A stretch of DNA of 64,000 bases from contig JAIOHM010000205.1 of assembly GCA_019912965.1 (NCBI GenBank), positions 124,001 through 188,000 on the forward strand, read 5' to 3'. The notes beneath the pieces are model-generated. The model did not search any database, was not told the origin of the DNA, and saw only the letters and a list, made by a program, of their open reading frames with translations. A program made the translations under genes and the position numbers. Shown here piece after piece: positions 36,287 to 44,880 of the stretch. The stretch is from Anaerolineae bacterium. GTDB lineage: Bacteria > Chloroflexota > Anaerolineae > Aggregatilineales > Phototrophicaceae. The number at the start of each line of letters is the position of its first letter. The first letter of the stretch is position 1.

Positions 36287-36434
36287 GACATGATGATTAG
36301 CGACGGTTTACCCGATGTTCTTCACATGCGGTCTTTTTATATTGATCTATACAATCATCTATGGCGCATAGCCTTATTAACCACCCAGTCCGATGGATAA
36401 GGTCTGATGATATTTATTGTTTTGCCCGATATTC
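36200..36434 (+). repeat. Diverged 114-base tandem duplication across a gene junction
   Basis: A segment from 36230 to about 36320 aligns without gaps to 36344 to about 36434, offset 114 bases, at roughly two-thirds identity by hand count. Each copy holds the C-terminal codons of the membrane protein (pattern YNxxWRIA, then QS), a stop codon and the first codons of the sigma factor gene (pattern LPD). Confidence 0.65.
36290..36400 (+). CDS. 36-codon small open frame formed by a gene-junction duplication
   Basis: It opens ATG three bases after the membrane-protein stop, in the same frame. It reads as the start of the sigma factor (MMISDGLPD against MIFIVLPD) fused to the membrane protein's last residues (YNHLWRIA against YNYIWRIA). 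It is probably a fossil. Retention of frame and stop after strong divergence leaves open a translated role. No good ribosome-binding site is seen, though coupling to the upstream stop is possible. Confidence 0.35.
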   Translation: MMISDGLPDVLHMRSFYIDLYNHLWRIALLTTQSDG

Positions 36435-36988
36435 CGGCAGAAGACCGACTCTTGGCTCAAGCCCGCAAGGGTAATCAGGACGCAATGATGCGTATTTATG
36501 AAAGCTATTTTCCGCCGATCTACAATTTCATTCGGCTTCGGGTGGATGATCCTGCTGTAGCCGAAGACTTGGCGAGTGATGTTTTCCTCAAATTGGTTGA
36601 TGCCCTGCGTGGTCGTAATGCGCCACACCACAGCCTGCGTGGATGGCTGTTTCGAGTCGCCCGCAACCTATTGCATGATCACTACGGCCGAAGTCAAGAG
36701 ATAACCACCGAAGCACTCGAAGAATGGATTCTCGATACAGGTGATAGTGACCCGGAAATCCAGTTCATGCACACCCTGAACATTGAACGTACCCGTCAGG
36801 CCTTAAGAATGCTGGTTCCCGACCAACAGGAAGTAATCATCTTACGATTCGGACAGAGTTTGAGTCTCCAGGAAACAGCAGATATTATGGGACGCCAGAT
36901 CAGCGCTATCAAATCACTCCAATTCCGGGCTGTCAACACATTACGGCAAATTTTAGGCGAGATGCAACTGGAAACAGGTCATGGTTGA
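36407..36988 (+). CDS. ECF-type RNA polymerase sigma factor
   Basis: 193 residues. The sigma-70 region 2 (about 30-95) has YNFIRLRVDDPAVAEDLASDVFLKL and GWLFRVARNLLHDHY. Region 4 (about 130-185) has the helix-turn-helix LPDQQEVIILRFGQSLSLQETADIMG-like sequence. There is no region 1.2 or 3, as expected of ECF factors. The downstream anti-sigma-like gene overlaps its end by eight bases, the usual sign of a sigma/anti-sigma pair. Targets unknown; the LysM protein upstream is a candidate. Confidence 0.9.
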   Translation: MIFIVLPDIPAEDRLLAQARKGNQDAMMRIYESYFPPIYNFIRLRVDDPAVAEDLASDVFLKLVDALRGRNAPHHSLRGWLFRVARNLLHDHYGRSQEITTEALEEWILDTGDSDPEIQFMHTLNIERTRQALRMLVPDQQEVIILRFGQSLSLQETADIMGRQISAIKSLQFRAVNTLRQILGEMQLETGHG

Positions 36989-38315
36989 ACAGGAATTGCT
37001 CAATATATTCAACGACTGCATTGATCGGATCGGATCCGGGCAGACTATAGAAGATTGTCTGGGAGTGTACCCACATTATGCTTCGGTGCTTCGTCCAATG
37101 CTGGAGGCAGGCAATCTGGTTAAGCGTGCCCGTACGCCCCACTTGGAAATCACCAGCGCACAGGAACGAGTCCGCCTGCGCTATGAAACCGCCATCCGCA
37201 CACCATCCAGACGACGAGTGTATCCTCTGGGACGATTTGCATCCCTTGCGGCGGCTGTATTGATCGTTTTCACATTGATTAGCACGGGGGCAGGAGTACT
37301 AGCAGAATCCAGTATTCCGGGTGATAGCCTCTACGGGTTCAAATTATTCACTGAAAATTTGCGTCTCACCTTTTCTGAAGATGCAGACCTGCGTCAGCAG
37401 TTCGCCGACCGTCGTGTTGATGAAGTCCGTCAGTTGATTGTTTTAGGCCGCCCTGCCGAGATTACTTTTGAAGGCAAAGTCGAGGCTATAACATCATCTA
37501 CATGGATTGTCGCATCTATACCAGTGCAAATTACATCCAGCACAACCAGAGTAAACGGCATCCTATCGGGCGATCAAATTCAGGTACAGGGCTACACTAC
37601 TTCAGGTGGAACACTGATAGCAAAAACCATCATCCTGATCGAACCCGGCACACCAGAAGTGTTGCCCCCACCTCATACAGCGACACCAGAACTGCCGCCC
37701 ACAGCAACGATCCTGCCTACGAATACACGCACTGTCACAGAATCACCAACACCTGCCAATACACCATCTGCAACCACAATCCAAACCCAAACGCTGACAC
37801 CTTCTAGTACGCCATCTGCAACCCGGACGGCTTCGTTTACACCAACCAGAACGCTTATGCCCTCGCGAACGCCTTCTAGTACACCATCCGCGACCCTAAC
37901 GATTTCCCCTAGTCCAACCCGAACACCGACACCCTCGCGAACACCATCACCTGGCCCGTCGAAAACACCTGCGCCAACGATCTGTGCTCCAACCCAACCA
38001 CAAGGCTGGCAAACCTATCAGATACAGATTGGGGATACCCTCTCCAGTTTAGCCGCTAATCGGGGCATCACCTTAGAGCAGTTGATGATTGTCAACTGTC
38101 TGGTCGATCCAGGTTTTATTGTAGTTGGTCAAAAACTATTCCTGCCGCCTGCCCCACAAATCATCTCGACTCAGCCACCGGGCAGTATCGATGCCCCTCC
38201 GGGTGACGGTGGAAGCGATAATCAGAACGACAACAATGATGATGATAACCAGAATGACAATAACGACGACGATCATGGCGATGATAATGATTCAGGAGGA
38301 GATGATAACGACTAA
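36981..38315 (+). CDS. Membrane anti-sigma-like protein with DUF5667, DUF5666-like and LysM domains
   Basis: 444 residues. A cytoplasmic N-terminus of about 85 residues lacks the zinc HxxxCxxC motif. One membrane helix (about 87-108) follows, then a DUF5667-type region (PGDSLYGFKLFTENLRL) and a DUF5666-like beta module (about 160-222). A Ser/Thr/Pro-rich linker of about 110 residues leads to a LysM domain with flanking cysteines (about 334-392) and an Asp/Asn-rich tail. The ectodomain repeats the parts of the secreted protein at 33694-34686. It likely holds the overlapping sigma factor at the membrane and senses a cell-wall or surface signal (inference). Confidence 0.85.
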   Translation: MVEQELLNIFNDCIDRIGSGQTIEDCLGVYPHYASVLRPMLEAGNLVKRARTPHLEITSAQERVRLRYETAIRTPSRRRVYPLGRFASLAAAVLIVFTLISTGAGVLAESSIPGDSLYGFKLFTENLRLTFSEDADLRQQFADRRVDEVRQLIVLGRPAEITFEGKVEAITSSTWIVASIPVQITSSTTRVNGILSGDQIQVQGYTTSGGTLIAKTIILIEPGTPEVLPPPHTATPELPPTATILPTNTRTVTESPTPANTPSATTIQTQTLTPSSTPSATRTASFTPTRTLMPSRTPSSTPSATLTISPSPTRTPTPSRTPSPGPSKTPAPTICAPTQPQGWQTYQIQIGDTLSSLAANRGITLEQLMIVNCLVDPGFIVVGQKLFLPPAPQIISTQPPGSIDAPPGDGGSDNQNDNNDDDNQNDNNDDDHGDDNDSGGDDND

Positions 38316-38360
38316 ATCTCATTCTCTTAACCGGATAGCGTGAATAAGTCTGCTATACCA

Positions 38361-38397
38361 AATCAAAAGTGCCGGATTTCCAACGGCACTTTTGATT
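38361..38397. terminator. Bidirectional terminator with 14-bp perfect stem
   Basis: AATCAAAAGTGCCG pairs perfectly with CGGCACTTTTGATT around a 9-base loop, between convergent genes. It has A/T-rich arms on both sides, so it should work in both directions. Confidence 0.85.
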
Positions 38398-38413
38398 TGA
38401 ATTATTTCTGACC

Positions 38414-39040
38414 TTATTGACGTCGCAAACGCTCACGGAAATTACGGAGTTGTTGGCTTGGGGTTAAAGGTTGATTCGTGGGGGCAAAGGGTGAAGCATT
38501 CACCACATGACCGTCATTCACCATCTGAGCTTCGGTCGGCGACGCAATAACGACAGGGTTATGTACAGTGCGCGCCAGAATAGTGTTAAGCAGCAAACCA
38601 ATACCAAAGGTCAGCAGGAACATGGCAATCCAAATTCGCGTTGACCGATCAGACGTCAGCATAAAATAGGTTGAGCAAACCAGAAAACTCACTAAAAAGG
38701 CAATCGTCAATGCCCGTCGAATACGCGAAGTGCTGGCGCTTCCAGCCCGAATCAGGGAAACCAGGAAAAAACCAATGATCAGTCCTAAAACCGATGGAAT
38801 CAACAGACCGAAGAAATTCAGTTGAACAGGTTCAGAGGCTGTCGTGAGAATATCCCGATTAGAAGATGGCAAAACCGTACTTAGGATGATGATAAGAAAA
38901 ATGCCAACCAACCATCCGAGCGCATAACCCGTGTATTCCCGCAGGATAAAACTCCACCGTGTAACCCCTAAAATCAAGCTTGTCATGAAGAGACCAATCA
39001 CAACATCGCTCAATAAAAACTCTTGGATGAGTTGTTCCAT
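38414..39040 (-). CDS. Predicted membrane protein of unknown function
   Basis: 208 residues with about five hydrophobic helices (near 10-30, 35-57, 75-98, 108-128, 135-155) and a soluble C-terminus of about 50 residues ending in a basic Arg-rich stretch. The layout recalls CvpA-like proteins but I cannot name a family. The ATG has AAAGGGG seven bases upstream. It follows the YggT-like gene by 37 bases and probably shares its transcript. Confidence 0.75.
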   Translation of the reverse strand: MEQLIQEFLLSDVVIGLFMTSLILGVTRWSFILREYTGYALGWLVGIFLIIILSTVLPSSNRDILTTASEPVQLNFFGLLIPSVLGLIIGFFLVSLIRAGSASTSRIRRALTIAFLVSFLVCSTYFMLTSDRSTRIWIAMFLLTFGIGLLLNTILARTVHNPVVIASPTEAQMVNDGHVVNASPFAPTNQPLTPSQQLRNFRERLRRQ

Positions 39041-39077
39041 CTTCAGCCCCTTTCAAACCAGAATCATAAAATCTTGA

Positions 39078-39509
39078 TTACTCACGTACCCGGCGCACAG
39101 TGGTGACCTGACGTGCCTGTCGAGGGCTGGTGAATAGAATACGAAGCAACCATACAATCACCCAGGTCAGCACAGGGTAAACGACGAGTGCAAAAAGGGA
39201 AGCCACGTCGATCACAGACCCACCCATCAGATTTGGCGTGGCAGTTAAACCCATGAACGGTCCAACCAGAACATCGGTTATCTGATAAATAAAACTGGCA
39301 AAACCACTAGCGGGGTTAGCCGCAATCAACATCAGCATAAACCGAAATGCCACCAGCACAATAATCACGGTGGTAATGAGCCATAGGAGTTTGATCACTC
39401 TGGAAAGCAAGACGCGCGAGGTCGGAGTGCTGTATTCAACCACACGTTTACCTTGCTCGAAACCATCTTGCTTCTCAACCTGAACACTTTCTTTTCGTTC
39501 GTTAGCCAT
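39078..39509 (-). CDS. YggT-like membrane protein
   Basis: 143 residues. A charged N-terminus is followed by hydrophobic helices at about 42-65 and 100-122, with the YggT-type segment FIYQITDVLVGPFMGL between them. YggT proteins are small membrane proteins linked to cell-envelope and osmotic functions; the exact role here is unknown. A hairpin precedes the ribosome-binding site AAAGGATTG. Confidence 0.75.
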   Translation of the reverse strand: MANERKESVQVEKQDGFEQGKRVVEYSTPTSRVLLSRVIKLLWLITTVIIVLVAFRFMLMLIAANPASGFASFIYQITDVLVGPFMGLTATPNLMGGSVIDVASLFALVVYPVLTWVIVWLLRILFTSPRQARQVTTVRRVRE

Positions 39510-39522
39510 TTTTCAATCCTTT

Positions 39523-39543
39523 CTGAATGGTCGAGCCATTCAG
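39523..39543 (-). promoter_or_regulatory. Leader hairpin next to the YggT-like ribosome-binding site
   Basis: CTGAATGG and CCATTCAG form a perfect 8-bp stem with a 5-base loop. With one bulge the stem extends into the A-rich start of the ribosome-binding site. It could regulate translation or be an operator. Confidence 0.4.
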
Positions 39544-39694
39544 GAAATAGTGCGTCTCTCAGTGCAGCATGAACATACTTATCAGCTTAACCTTATGGCA
39601 TTTCAAGCAAGAAAACATCAACCGCTGGTGGTGATTCGATATAGGACACCTGACCCATATAGTCGACAAATCCGAGCTGCTCATCAGGGAAATA

Positions 39695-39721
39695 AAAAGT
39701 GCCGGTTCTCCCGGCACTTTT
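39695..39721 (-). terminator. Terminator of the YugP-like gene
   Basis: AAAAGTGCCGG and CCGGCACTTTT form a perfect 11-bp stem with a 5-base loop, then TATTT on the minus strand. Its core is the same as the terminator at 38361-38397. Confidence 0.85.
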
Positions 39722-39736
39722 GGTATCAACTATCCG

Positions 39737-40444
39737 TTAGTCATTCCGACGACCACTCAACAAACTGATGTAATACAGCAGGTTGAGCAGCGAAGTCACG
39801 GCTGCGGCTACATAAGTGAGCGCCGCTGCTGTCAATACCGCCCGTGCCCCACCCTGATCCTCGCTGGATTGCATCAAACCGACTTCGCGTAACAGCTTCA
39901 AACCCCGACGACTGGCATCAAATTCCACAGGCAGCGTCAGCACCATAAACAGCACGACCACACCATAGAAAATGATACCCACTTGAATCATACCCAGACT
40001 GTTGAACAACAGACCAGCCATAATCAATGCATAGGATACCATCGGACTGAACTGCATTGCCGGAACCAGAAAGCTCCGCATCTGAATGAGAAGCGAACGT
40101 TCTGCATACTGCTGTGCATGTCCCAATTCATGCGCCACGACTGCCATAGCGGCAACTGAAGGTGTAGTCGCCACTTCCTGTGACATACGCACCACATTCT
40201 TTGACGGGTCAAAATGATCGGTACGTTCACCGGGCGTGCCTTCCAGACTCACACCTTGCAAACCTGCATTGCGGATAATCCGTTCCGCCACCTGTACCCC
40301 GGTTAAACCCGCAGTATTCCGAACCCGTGTCCATCGGCTGAACGCCGTAGCCACCAGAATTTGTGAACCAATTGAAAGCAGGATGGTCGGTATAAATACC
40401 AGCAGGAAATATCCTGAACTGAACAAACCATAACCGAATCCCAT
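39737..40444 (-). CDS. YugP-like membrane zinc metalloprotease
   Basis: About 235 residues. A membrane helix at the N-terminus is followed by the zinc-binding HEXXH in VVAHELGHAQQYAE (about residue 107) and two further hydrophobic helices. The conserved EFDASRRGLKLL motif lies in the C-terminal half, as in the YugP/DUF-type neutral zinc metallopeptidases. The ATG at 40444 has GGGAGG nine bases upstream; a TTG at 40453 directly abuts the ribosome-binding site and is unlikely. Confidence 0.9.
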   Translation of the reverse strand: MGFGYGLFSSGYFLLVFIPTILLSIGSQILVATAFSRWTRVRNTAGLTGVQVAERIIRNAGLQGVSLEGTPGERTDHFDPSKNVVRMSQEVATTPSVAAMAVVAHELGHAQQYAERSLLIQMRSFLVPAMQFSPMVSYALIMAGLLFNSLGMIQVGIIFYGVVVLFMVLTLPVEFDASRRGLKLLREVGLMQSSEDQGGARAVLTAAALTYVAAAVTSLLNLLYYISLLSGRRND

Positions 40445-40535
40445 TGAAGCCAACCTCCCATATGAATATCAACAATAATTATTACGTTTTACCATAAGAA
40501 CTATCTCAGAAATTAGCTGATGTTTCATTAAAGAC

Positions 40536-41417
40536 TTACCCACCCAGTACGCGTGTCAAATCCCGGCGATTGTTCAGCTCCAATGGCAGCAGAACATTAT
40601 CAATAAGCCTTACCTGCCCGATCCGTACCGCCATTGACAGCAAAATCGGGTCGATACTAATGGCATTTAGTTCCTCCAACGTTGCGGCATCCGCCGCCGA
40701 AACATACTCTGCTTGCGCCAACGGCTCATCATGCAAGGTACGCAGGGCCGCCTGTCGCAGTCGTTCCGGGTTGCGTTCCCCGGCTGCATAAATCCCGACT
40801 GCCGCCTGTAACGAACGGAAAAGAACACCTGCCGCTGTACGCTGTTCTGCCAAAAGATACACATTCCGTGAACTCATCGCCAGTCCATCCGTCTCGCGCA
40901 CCGTTGGACATACAGCCACTTCGAGGGGGAAATTTAAATCATGTGCCATCCGCTTGATAACTGACACCTGCTGGGCATCCTTCTGCCCAAAGTAAGCGAT
41001 GTCCGGCTGTGTAAGATTAAACAGCTTGGCGACCACCGTTCCCACCCCTTTGAAATGTCCCGGACGGTGTTGCCCTTCCAACCCCTGTGAAACTTCCGTC
41101 ACATCCACCCATGTCTGAAATCCTTTGGGATACATCATTTCTGAAGTAGGGGTAAAAACCAGATCAACACCTGTTTTTTCCAGCATAGCCAGATCGCGCG
41201 GCAAATCACGCGGATACTTGGATAAGTCTTCGTTCGCTCCAAACTGCGTTGGGTTCACAAAAATTGTCGTCAGAACCGCGTCATTTTCATCGCGTGCTTC
41301 CCGCACCAATGTCAGATGCCCCATATGCAGTGCTCCCATCGTCAGCACTACACCCACCTGCCCCTTTAACCCCTGTCGTGCTGCCCGCAATCCTGCAATC
41401 GTGTCCACTATCTGCAC
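40536..41417 (-). CDS. panC: Pantoate--beta-alanine ligase
   Basis: 293 residues. PanC joins pantoate and beta-alanine with ATP to give pantothenate. The HIGH-like motif is TMGALHMGHLTLV. Further conserved blocks are FVNPTQFGANEDLSKYPR, YFGQKDAQQ and AMSSRNVYL (KMSKS-like region). The start is GTG at 41417, with GGAGA inside the end of panB. The gap to panB is three bases, so the pair is coupled. Confidence 0.96.
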   Translation of the reverse strand: MQIVDTIAGLRAARQGLKGQVGVVLTMGALHMGHLTLVREARDENDAVLTTIFVNPTQFGANEDLSKYPRDLPRDLAMLEKTGVDLVFTPTSEMMYPKGFQTWVDVTEVSQGLEGQHRPGHFKGVGTVVAKLFNLTQPDIAYFGQKDAQQVSVIKRMAHDLNFPLEVAVCPTVRETDGLAMSSRNVYLLAEQRTAAGVLFRSLQAAVGIYAAGERNPERLRQAALRTLHDEPLAQAEYVSAADAATLEELNAISIDPILLSMAVRIGQVRLIDNVLLPLELNNRRDLTRVLGG

Positions 41418-41420
41418 AAT

Positions 41421-42260
41421 TTATCTCCAATGACTGCGGATTTCGGTTAGAACTTCTTCATTCATCGTCGAACTGTTCTCTGCGGTTGGGAACTCACCCG
41501 CTTGCACTTCCTGCACATATTGCTTGAGCGCCGTTTCCATAATTGCTCCGGTTTCCGCATATCGTTTGGCGTGTTTCGGCCCAAACGACGGGAACAAACC
41601 AAGCACATCATGAAATACCTGAACCTGCCCGCTGCAATATGGCCCGGCTCCAATTCCAATCGTCGGAATTTTGAGGCGATTAGTAATTTCTTGCGCCAAC
41701 GGTGCAGGCACCAGTTCCAGCACCACCGCGAATGCCCCGGCATCCTGTACCGCCTGTGCATCACACAGTAGCCGTTCTGCCGTATCCTTGTCCTTACCCT
41801 GAACGCGGAAACCACCAAATTGATTCACGCTTTGGGGGGTCAGCCCGATATGCGCCATCACCGGAATCCCGGCTTCCACAATGCGGTCAATCGTCGGCGC
41901 GATATATTCGCCACCTTCCAGCTTGACTGCCCCCACACCGCTTTCTTGCATCAGCCGGGCAGCATTATTCATCGCCTGTTCCACACTGGCTTTATAGGTC
42001 ATAAACGGCATATCACCCACCACCAGGGTTCGTTCTGTCGCCCGCACCACCATCTGTGAATGATAAACAATATGATCGAGCGTTACCGGAATTGTCGACT
42101 GATGCCCCTGAATAACCATCCCCAAAGAATCGCCCACCAGCAGCATTTGTGCGCCTGACGCCTCACCCAGATGTCCGCTGGTCGCATCATAAGCGGTCAG
42201 CATGGCGATGCGTTCACCCGCCGTTTTCATCTTCTGAATATCACGTATTGTCAGTCGCAT
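41421..42260 (-). CDS. panB: 3-methyl-2-oxobutanoate hydroxymethyltransferase
   Basis: 279 residues. PanB makes ketopantoate from ketoisovalerate and methylenetetrahydrofolate. Characteristic blocks are MLTAYDATSGHL, LLVGDSLGMVIQGH, GDMPFMTY, AVKLEGG and IGIGAGPYCSGQV. It overlaps the upstream DUF2520 oxidoreductase gene by 20 bases. Confidence 0.96.
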   Translation of the reverse strand: MRLTIRDIQKMKTAGERIAMLTAYDATSGHLGEASGAQMLLVGDSLGMVIQGHQSTIPVTLDHIVYHSQMVVRATERTLVVGDMPFMTYKASVEQAMNNAARLMQESGVGAVKLEGGEYIAPTIDRIVEAGIPVMAHIGLTPQSVNQFGGFRVQGKDKDTAERLLCDAQAVQDAGAFAVVLELVPAPLAQEITNRLKIPTIGIGAGPYCSGQVQVFHDVLGLFPSFGPKHAKRYAETGAIMETALKQYVQEVQAGEFPTAENSSTMNEEVLTEIRSHWR

Positions 42261-43131
42261 GAGTGTCGCCCCAATCTAGGATTTGTTCAATCAAATCAAT
42301 ATTATGCACTTGGCGCGCCTTCAACATCGGCAAAGAGTGTTGTGCCAGATCACGATAAAGCACAGCAACGCCCGCATCAATCGAAGCCAGCGCCTCCATA
42401 TGAGCCGCAACGGTGCTCAAATCACCCCGCACCAACGGCCCGGTTAGCGCATCTGGAACACCCCACTCCCGTAAATTCGCAACGGTTCCAGCCATCAGTG
42501 GGTTTAAGGCCCGCGCTGCCGTTGCCCGGTCAGCACCCAATCCATGCAGCAGTCCCTCCGCAATCGCGTACAGTGTCACCATATAATTGCTGGCAAACAC
42601 TAAAGCCGCATGGTAAGCTGCCTTCTTGCCCGGTGGCACAACCAGAATCTGTCCACCAAGCGCCGCCACCATCCTTTCCAGCCAACTCCGTAGCCTTTCA
42701 TCCATCGCTTCCAGTGCGAACACGGCTCCGGGCAATGATTGCACTGCTGTCTCAACATCTGCAAAAGGGAATATGGGATGCAAACTGCCCGTTGCTGCCA
42801 TTCTAACCGCTAATCCTCGCAACGCGCTGGCATCATGCGCCCCTGATGTATGAATAACTGCTTTGCCAGTCAAATCTGAAGCGCGAATGCTGCTGGCAGC
42901 AATTTCAATAGCATCATCCGTAACCGTAAGCAGGGTTAGGTCGCACTGTGCCACAACTGCATCAGCCGAGTCCGTTACCAGTGCACCAACTCGGACTGCC
43001 AATTCGTTGGCCTTTGCTGGGGTACGGCTGTAAACAGCTTTCACCGTATATCCAGCGTTATACCATAGACGCGCCAGAGATGTGCCGACTTTCCCCGCAC
43101 CCACAAAACCCAGAACCGGACGATCACCCAT
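42241..43131 (-). CDS. Rossmann-fold/DUF2520 oxidoreductase, candidate ketopantoate reductase
   Basis: About 296 residues. The N-terminal NAD(P) loop is GFVGAGKVGTSLA, and the segment VIHTSGAHDASAL and the C-terminal helical DUF2520-type domain (YHAALVFASNYMVTLY) follow. The fold belongs with 6-phosphogluconate-dehydrogenase-like enzymes. It overlaps panB, and the reduction of ketopantoate between PanB and PanC needs a reductase not otherwise seen here, so it is a good candidate for that step (inference). The ATG at 43131 opens the Rossmann fold. Confidence 0.85.
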   Translation of the reverse strand: MGDRPVLGFVGAGKVGTSLARLWYNAGYTVKAVYSRTPAKANELAVRVGALVTDSADAVVAQCDLTLLTVTDDAIEIAASSIRASDLTGKAVIHTSGAHDASALRGLAVRMAATGSLHPIFPFADVETAVQSLPGAVFALEAMDERLRSWLERMVAALGGQILVVPPGKKAAYHAALVFASNYMVTLYAIAEGLLHGLGADRATAARALNPLMAGTVANLREWGVPDALTGPLVRGDLSTVAAHMEALASIDAGVAVLYRDLAQHSLPMLKARQVHNIDLIEQILDWGDTHATDNT

Positions 43132-43249
43132 AGCGAAAAAGCCCTGTCCAAAAATTGAATACAACGGGAAGCCTGAGCAGCGCAATACATTCCCTTTTTC
43201 CACTTGCAGGGAAAGAGGACTGAAAACGAAGAAGGTCTGTCATATCGCT

Positions 43250-44047
43250 TTACTGGCTTATGGGTGTGGCTGTTGGAATAGGTTCACTAATTGTGATATT
43301 AACAGTGCAGGCCGCTTTCAACATATTGGTGATGTCGAAAACCGTCAGCCGGAACTGGTATTCTCCTGGCTGATAAAAGGCAGGTGAAAACTGCCCCAAT
43401 GCGTTTATTTCCGATACAGATTGTGGATACGACTGCAAAATAGCGAAGCTGTTGAGTGTCTCTGGCCCGTTAATCTCGAATCGATAAAACGCAAAGTTCT
43501 CGACATTTGCAGAGCCGATAACCGTCAATGGCTCGAAAACCAATTGACCGTTCGCTGGAACTTGCAGCATTGCATTCGGCGTATCACACCCGGCAATGGG
43601 TGGCGGATTCGGCAAAATTGTACCAACAGGCGTGGGTGTCAATGTCGGAGTCGCCAACACCCGTACCAGTTCTTCCCCCTCAAGCTGCACACCACTGGCA
43701 TCAATCGGTGAGCTACCGAATGATACTGGCCCCGGTGTTGGGGTCTCAAACTGCCCATCTTCCACGACCTGCCCGACCGATACCCGTGTGTCCGATTCCT
43801 GTCGGACAACTGGCGCAACCACCATTTGTACGCCAACAACTACCAATGCTAATTGCGTGAGTAAGATAAAAGTCGTCACAGCATTCGACCGCTTATACTG
43901 GAAAATATCCCGTTCCAGTTCGAAATGTGTAGCGCGCAAATTATGCTGCGCCCGCATCCACCGTCGCCAGGTCCAGAACAAACCAACGCCAATTAGAATG
44001 TAGAGGCCGATTGCAATCTGCTCGATAAAAAACACCACACCTGTCAT
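43250..44047 (-). CDS. Membrane-anchored protein of unknown function
   Basis: 265 residues. Two hydrophobic helices (about 5-27 and 58-82) are joined by a basic loop. A Thr/Pro-rich stretch (about 130-150) and a C-terminal beta-rich extracytoplasmic domain (about 155-258) resembling an Ig-like or FN3-like fold follow. The family is not recognised. The ATG overlaps the stop of purine nucleoside phosphorylase by four bases, so the two are translated together. Confidence 0.7.
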   Translation of the reverse strand: MTGVVFFIEQIAIGLYILIGVGLFWTWRRWMRAQHNLRATHFELERDIFQYKRSNAVTTFILLTQLALVVVGVQMVVAPVVRQESDTRVSVGQVVEDGQFETPTPGPVSFGSSPIDASGVQLEGEELVRVLATPTLTPTPVGTILPNPPPIAGCDTPNAMLQVPANGQLVFEPLTVIGSANVENFAFYRFEINGPETLNSFAILQSYPQSVSEINALGQFSPAFYQPGEYQFRLTVFDITNMLKAACTVNITISEPIPTATPISQ

Positions 44048-44880
44048 AGTGCCCGAAGCACCCCCTTCAATACCGTTGTCAGGCGCGGCACAAGAATTTT
44101 ACCCGCGTCTAATACTTCTTGGTGGTTGGTTTCCATCTCCACATCCGGCGAATCAATACCCTCATTGGTAATGCCGGAACAGGCCATCACCCGCATTCCC
44201 ATGTGCCGCGCCACCAGTACCTCATGAACGGTGGACATACCAACCGCATCACCACCTAAAACGCGTAGCATCCGAATTTCTGCCGGAGTCTCAAAATTTG
44301 GCCCGGAAAGGCAGACATATGCCCCCTCATGAAGCCGTATTCCAGCCTCTGCCGCCACCTGTTTTGCGGTTTCCCGCATTGCTTTGTCGTAAGTATGCAC
44401 CATTCCCAAAAAGCGCGGCCCAAAACGCTCATCATTTGGCCCCATCAACGGATTACTGCCTGTCATACCCACAAAATTGATGTGGTCATTGAGCAGCATC
44501 AGATCGCCCACCCGATAAGCCGTATTCACGCCACCTGCTGCGTTCGTCAAGACAACGGCTTTTACACCAAGCAGATGCATAACGCGAATTGGAAAAGTCA
44601 CCTGCTGAAGATTGTACCCCTCGTAAAAGTGTGCCCGCCCTTGCTGGGCAACCACCACTTTGCCTTCCAGATTCCCAATGACCAGATTGCCGCTGTGCCC
44701 ATGGACAGTTGATTGCGGCCAGCCGGGAATAGCTTCATAGGAGATGACTACCCGATCATTTAATGTATCCACCAGACCGCCCAAACCGGAGCCGAGCACC
44801 AGCCCAACTGTCGGTTGCAAAGCCGTTCGGCTGCGGATGACATCGACCGCTTTTTCATAGTCAACCCAACTGTAATCCAT
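44044..44880 (-). CDS. Purine nucleoside phosphorylase (trimeric type)
   Basis: 278 residues of the trimeric PNP family that splits purine nucleosides with phosphate. Signature blocks are VLGSGLGGLVD, GHSGNLVIG, GRAHFYEGY, VVLTNAAGGVN, NFVGMTGSNPL, GPNFETPAEIRMLRVLGGDAVGMSTVHEV and ITNEG. The Asn243-type residue that sets inosine/guanosine specificity lies in the last block. Confidence 0.95.
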   Translation of the reverse strand: MDYSWVDYEKAVDVIRSRTALQPTVGLVLGSGLGGLVDTLNDRVVISYEAIPGWPQSTVHGHSGNLVIGNLEGKVVVAQQGRAHFYEGYNLQQVTFPIRVMHLLGVKAVVLTNAAGGVNTAYRVGDLMLLNDHINFVGMTGSNPLMGPNDERFGPRFLGMVHTYDKAMRETAKQVAAEAGIRLHEGAYVCLSGPNFETPAEIRMLRVLGGDAVGMSTVHEVLVARHMGMRVMACSGITNEGIDSPDVEMETNHQEVLDAGKILVPRLTTVLKGVLRAL

